Positions 61,963-64,000 of a stretch of DNA of 64,000 nucleotides are shown here, in pieces. The translations under genes were made by a program, and so were the position numbers. Within the stretch, counting starts at the first letter, position 1. The number at the start of each line of letters is the position of its first letter. The stretch comes from Halomonas litopenaei (GTDB taxonomy: Bacteria > Pseudomonadota > Gammaproteobacteria > Pseudomonadales > Halomonadaceae), in NCBI RefSeq assembly GCF_003045775.1, contig NZ_PXNS01000003.1, forward strand, positions 62,001-126,000. The letters run 5' to 3'. The notes beneath the pieces are model-generated. The model made no database searches and was not told the origin of the DNA. It saw only the letters and a program-made list of their open reading frames with translations.

Positions 61963-62799
61963 ATGAGCGAGCAGCTCCACGAACCCGACCTGGCCCTCCA
62001 CGTGGAGGACCTGACGGTCAGCTACCATGGCAAGCCGGTGCTGTGGGACATCGATTTCGACGTACCGCCCGGTGTCATGGCCGCCATCGTCGGCCCCAAC
62101 GGCGCCGGCAAGAGCACCTTGATCAAGAGCATCCTCGGCCTGGTGCCCAGCGTCGCCGGCCACGTCACCCTGCATGGACGCCCCTACCGCCAGGCGCGGC
62201 GGCGGGTCGGCTACGTGCCCCAGCGCTCCACGGTGGACTGGGATTTCCCCACCACCGCACAGGACGTGGTTGGCATGGGCCTCTACGGCCGGCTGGGCTG
62301 GCTCAGGCGTCCCGGTCGCCGCGAGCGACACGAGGCCATGCAGGCGCTGGAGATGGTCGGCATGGACGGCTTTGCCGATCGCCAGATCAGCCAGTTGTCC
62401 GGCGGCCAGCAGCAGCGGGTGTTCCTGGCCCGGGCGCTGGTCCAGAAGGCCGACGTCTACTTCCTCGATGAGCCCATGGCAGGCGTCGACGCCACCACCG
62501 AACGCGCCATCGTCGACATCCTGCGCAGGCTGCGGGACCAGGGCAAGACGGTGATCGTGGTCCACCACGACCTGCAGACGGTGCGCAGCTACTTCGACTG
62601 GATGCTGATGCTCAACGTGCGAGTGATCGCCCAGGGGCCGGTCAACGACGTCTATACCGCCGACAACCTGCGCCGCGCCTACGGCGGCCAGATCGCCCTG
62701 CTCGACGATGTCACCGGCGTCATTCCCGCCGAGCGCGAGCTCGCCGGCCAGCGACCCGAGACGCGCACGCAGGAAAGTCGTGAAGAGGTGCCGAGATGA
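61963..62799 (+). CDS. manganese/zinc ABC transporter ATPase
   Basis: A 278-aa ATPase: [22 protein letters not shown], Walker [20 protein letters not shown]-loop region [15 protein letters not shown], signature [16 protein letters not shown], Walker [13 protein letters not shown] and switch His in IVVHHDL. The VDWDFP segment is typical of Mn/Zn (MntB/SitB/TroB-type) ATPases. It overlaps the permease gene by four bases. Confidence 0.94.
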   Translation: MSEQLHEPDLALHVEDLTVSYHGKPVLWDIDFDVPPGVMAAIVGPNGAGKSTLIKSILGLVPSVAGHVTLHGRPYRQARRRVGYVPQRSTVDWDFPTTAQDVVGMGLYGRLGWLRRPGRRERHEAMQALEMVGMDGFADRQISQLSGGQQQRVFLARALVQKADVYFLDEPMAGVDATTERAIVDILRRLRDQGKTVIVVHHDLQTVRSYFDWMLMLNVRVIAQGPVNDVYTADNLRRAYGGQIALLDDVTGVIPAERELAGQRPETRTQESREEVPR

Positions 62800-63944
62800 G
62801 CCTGAACGCCCTGCTCGGCGACTACACCCTGCAGAACGTGGTGATGGGCGCGGCGATGCTGGGTCTGGTCAGCGGCGTGCTCGGCTGTTTCGCGGTGCTG
62901 CGCAAGCAGAGCCTGCTCGGCGATACCCTGTCCCACGCGGCGCTACCCGGTGTCTGCCTGGGCTTCATCATCGCCGGGGGGCGCGAGATGGGCAGCATCC
63001 TTGCCGGCGCGCTGTTCACAGGCTCCTTGGCGGCGCTGGTGATGCTGCTGCTGACCCGCATGAGCCGGCTCAAGACCGACGCCGCCCTTGGCATCTCGCT
63101 CAGCGTGTTCTTCGCCATAGGGGTGGTGCTGTTGACCTATATCCAGGGCACCGGCAACGCCTCCCAGGGGGGGCTCGACGCCTTCCTGTTCGGCCAGGCC
63201 GCCGCCACCCTGCGCAGCGACCTGTGGATCATGGCCGGCGTCAGCGGCGTGGCTCTGGTGCTGGTCGGCGGGCTGTGGAAGGAATTCAAGCTGGTGTCCT
63301 TCGACGCCGAATTCGCTGCCACCCAGGGCCTGCCGGTCACACTGCTCGAGGCCTTGATGACAGTGATGATCGCCCTGGCCGTGGTGGTCGGCCTGCAGAT
63401 GGTCGGCGTGGTGCTAATGGCTGCCATGGTCATCGCCCCGGCGGTGGCGGCGCGTCAGTGGGCCAACAAACTGGAGACCATGGTCATGCTGTCGGCGCTG
63501 TTCGGTATCGTCGGTGGCGTCACCGGCGCCTTGATCAGTGCCCTCGGTCCGGGGCTCGCCACCGGGCCGCTGATCATCCTGAGCCTGTCCAGCGTGGTGC
63601 TGGTATCGCTGCTGTTTGCGCCTCACCGGGGCTTTGTGTGGGAAATCCTCAAGCTTCAGCGTGATCGGCGCCAGCTACGTCACCAGAGGGTGCTCACCAC
63701 CCTCTACCAGCTCGCCAGCCACCACGCCGATCGCCAGTATCGCTCCGAGAAACGCATGGTGGACGCCTACCTGGGCACCGACAGCCGGCGCGCGCTGGAG
63801 CGCTTGACCGCCCGTGGCCTGATCACCCAGCAGACCCCGCCGTCCCACGAACCCGGTGACCACAAGCGCTGGGTACTGACGCCGGAAGGCTGTCGCGAGG
63901 CCGAACGCATCCTCGATGACCTGGGCCGGGGAGGCCGCGCATGA
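62796..63944 (+). CDS. manganese/zinc ABC transporter permease with C-terminal winged-helix domain
   Basis: A 382-aa protein. Residues 1-280 form the ABC-3 permease with eight to nine helices ([40 protein letters not shown], then [25 protein letters not shown]). Residues 285-382 add a cytoplasmic domain ([12 protein letters not shown]...[22 protein letters not shown]...[18 protein letters not shown]) that reads as a winged helix like that of DtxR/MntR. This fusion is known in other Mn/Zn permeases, but its role is unclear. It overlaps the next permease as ATGA. Confidence 0.9.
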   Translation: MSLNALLGDYTLQNVVMGAAMLGLVSGVLGCFAVLRKQSLLGDTLSHAALPGVCLGFIIAGGREMGSILAGALFTGSLAALVMLLLTRMSRLKTDAALGISLSVFFAIGVVLLTYIQGTGNASQGGLDAFLFGQAAATLRSDLWIMAGVSGVALVLVGGLWKEFKLVSFDAEFAATQGLPVTLLEALMTVMIALAVVVGLQMVGVVLMAAMVIAPAVAARQWANKLETMVMLSALFGIVGGVTGALISALGPGLATGPLIILSLSSVVLVSLLFAPHRGFVWEILKLQRDRRQLRHQRVLTTLYQLASHHADRQYRSEKRMVDAYLGTDSRRALERLTARGLITQQTPPSHEPGDHKRWVLTPEGCREAERILDDLGRGGRA

Positions 63945-64000
63945 TGGCATCGCTGTTCAACAATATTCCGCTGATGATCATGCTGGTCGGCGCCCTCGTC
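63941..64000 (+). CDS. second manganese/zinc ABC transporter permease, N-terminal fragment
   Basis: Only 20 codons are in the window ([20 protein letters not shown]). A start overlapping the previous stop by ATGA and a hydrophobic beginning fit a second ABC-3 permease, as in many mnt/sit/tro operons. The rest lies beyond the window. Confidence 0.6.
   Translation, partial: MMASLFNNIPLMIMLVGALV

Overview
The window is high-GC chromosomal DNA from a gammaproteobacterium that most resembles Halomonas or another member of the Halomonadaceae. The evidence is the gene order (pnp-rpsO-truB-rbfA-infB-nusA-rimP-metY-leuU-secG-tpiA-glmM-folP-ftsH-rlmE-yhbY-greA-carBA-dapB, then dnaJ-dnaK-grpE-recN-fur-bamE-rnfH-ratA-smpB-ssrA), an ectoine hydroxylase, and the protein sequences themselves. 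The genus is an inference.

Bases 1-21036 are a housekeeping block, almost all on the minus strand: RNA decay, ribosome maturation, translation initiation, transcription elongation, tRNA-fMet and tRNA-Leu, protein export, triose isomerase, cell-wall and folate precursors, the FtsH protease, carbamoyl-phosphate synthase and diaminopimelate synthesis. Two points stand out. An 86-bp tandem duplication of the rpsO tail lies between rpsO and pnp. Upstream of carA an arginine-rich 24-codon leader ORF ends two to three bases before a strong terminator hairpin.

Bases 21189-30134 hold accessory genes: a lipoprotein, a methyltransferase, a MarR/EamA exporter pair, a CorA transporter, a DUF2218 gene divergent from an iron-siderophore ABC operon, and a second EamA transporter. 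Bases 30342-39690 return to core genes: dnaJ, dnaK and grpE behind a near-consensus heat-shock promoter, recN, fur, bamE, rnfH, ratA, smpB and the tmRNA gene ssrA.

Bases 39677-51792 are an integrated element of about 12 kb inserted at the 3' end of ssrA. It carries a P4-type tyrosine integrase with many GGGGGCA arm-type repeats at both ends, an AlpA-like regulator, a KilA-N protein, a hairpin-rich segment reminiscent of the P4 immunity region, a Toprim primase and a DUF927 helicase. Two clusters of GTGTCCCA iterons in opposite orientation flank the helicase. Small unknown genes, a ribbon-helix-helix protein, an orphan HI1420-type antitoxin and two lower-GC cargo genes of unknown function complete it. 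No capsid, tail or packaging gene is visible, so it looks like a satellite or replicating integrative element. Its right end runs into an array of four degenerate ssrA 3' ends, each followed by its own terminator, which I read as a fossil record of repeated integration at this site.

Bases 52301-64000 resume the chromosome with ectD, a DUF3008 gene, an OmpR-type two-component system, an HPP membrane protein, a MHYT-PAS-GGDEF-EAL protein with a degenerate GGDEF motif, and a manganese/zinc cluster (an MntR-type regulator followed by binding protein, ATPase and two permeases, the last cut by the window end).
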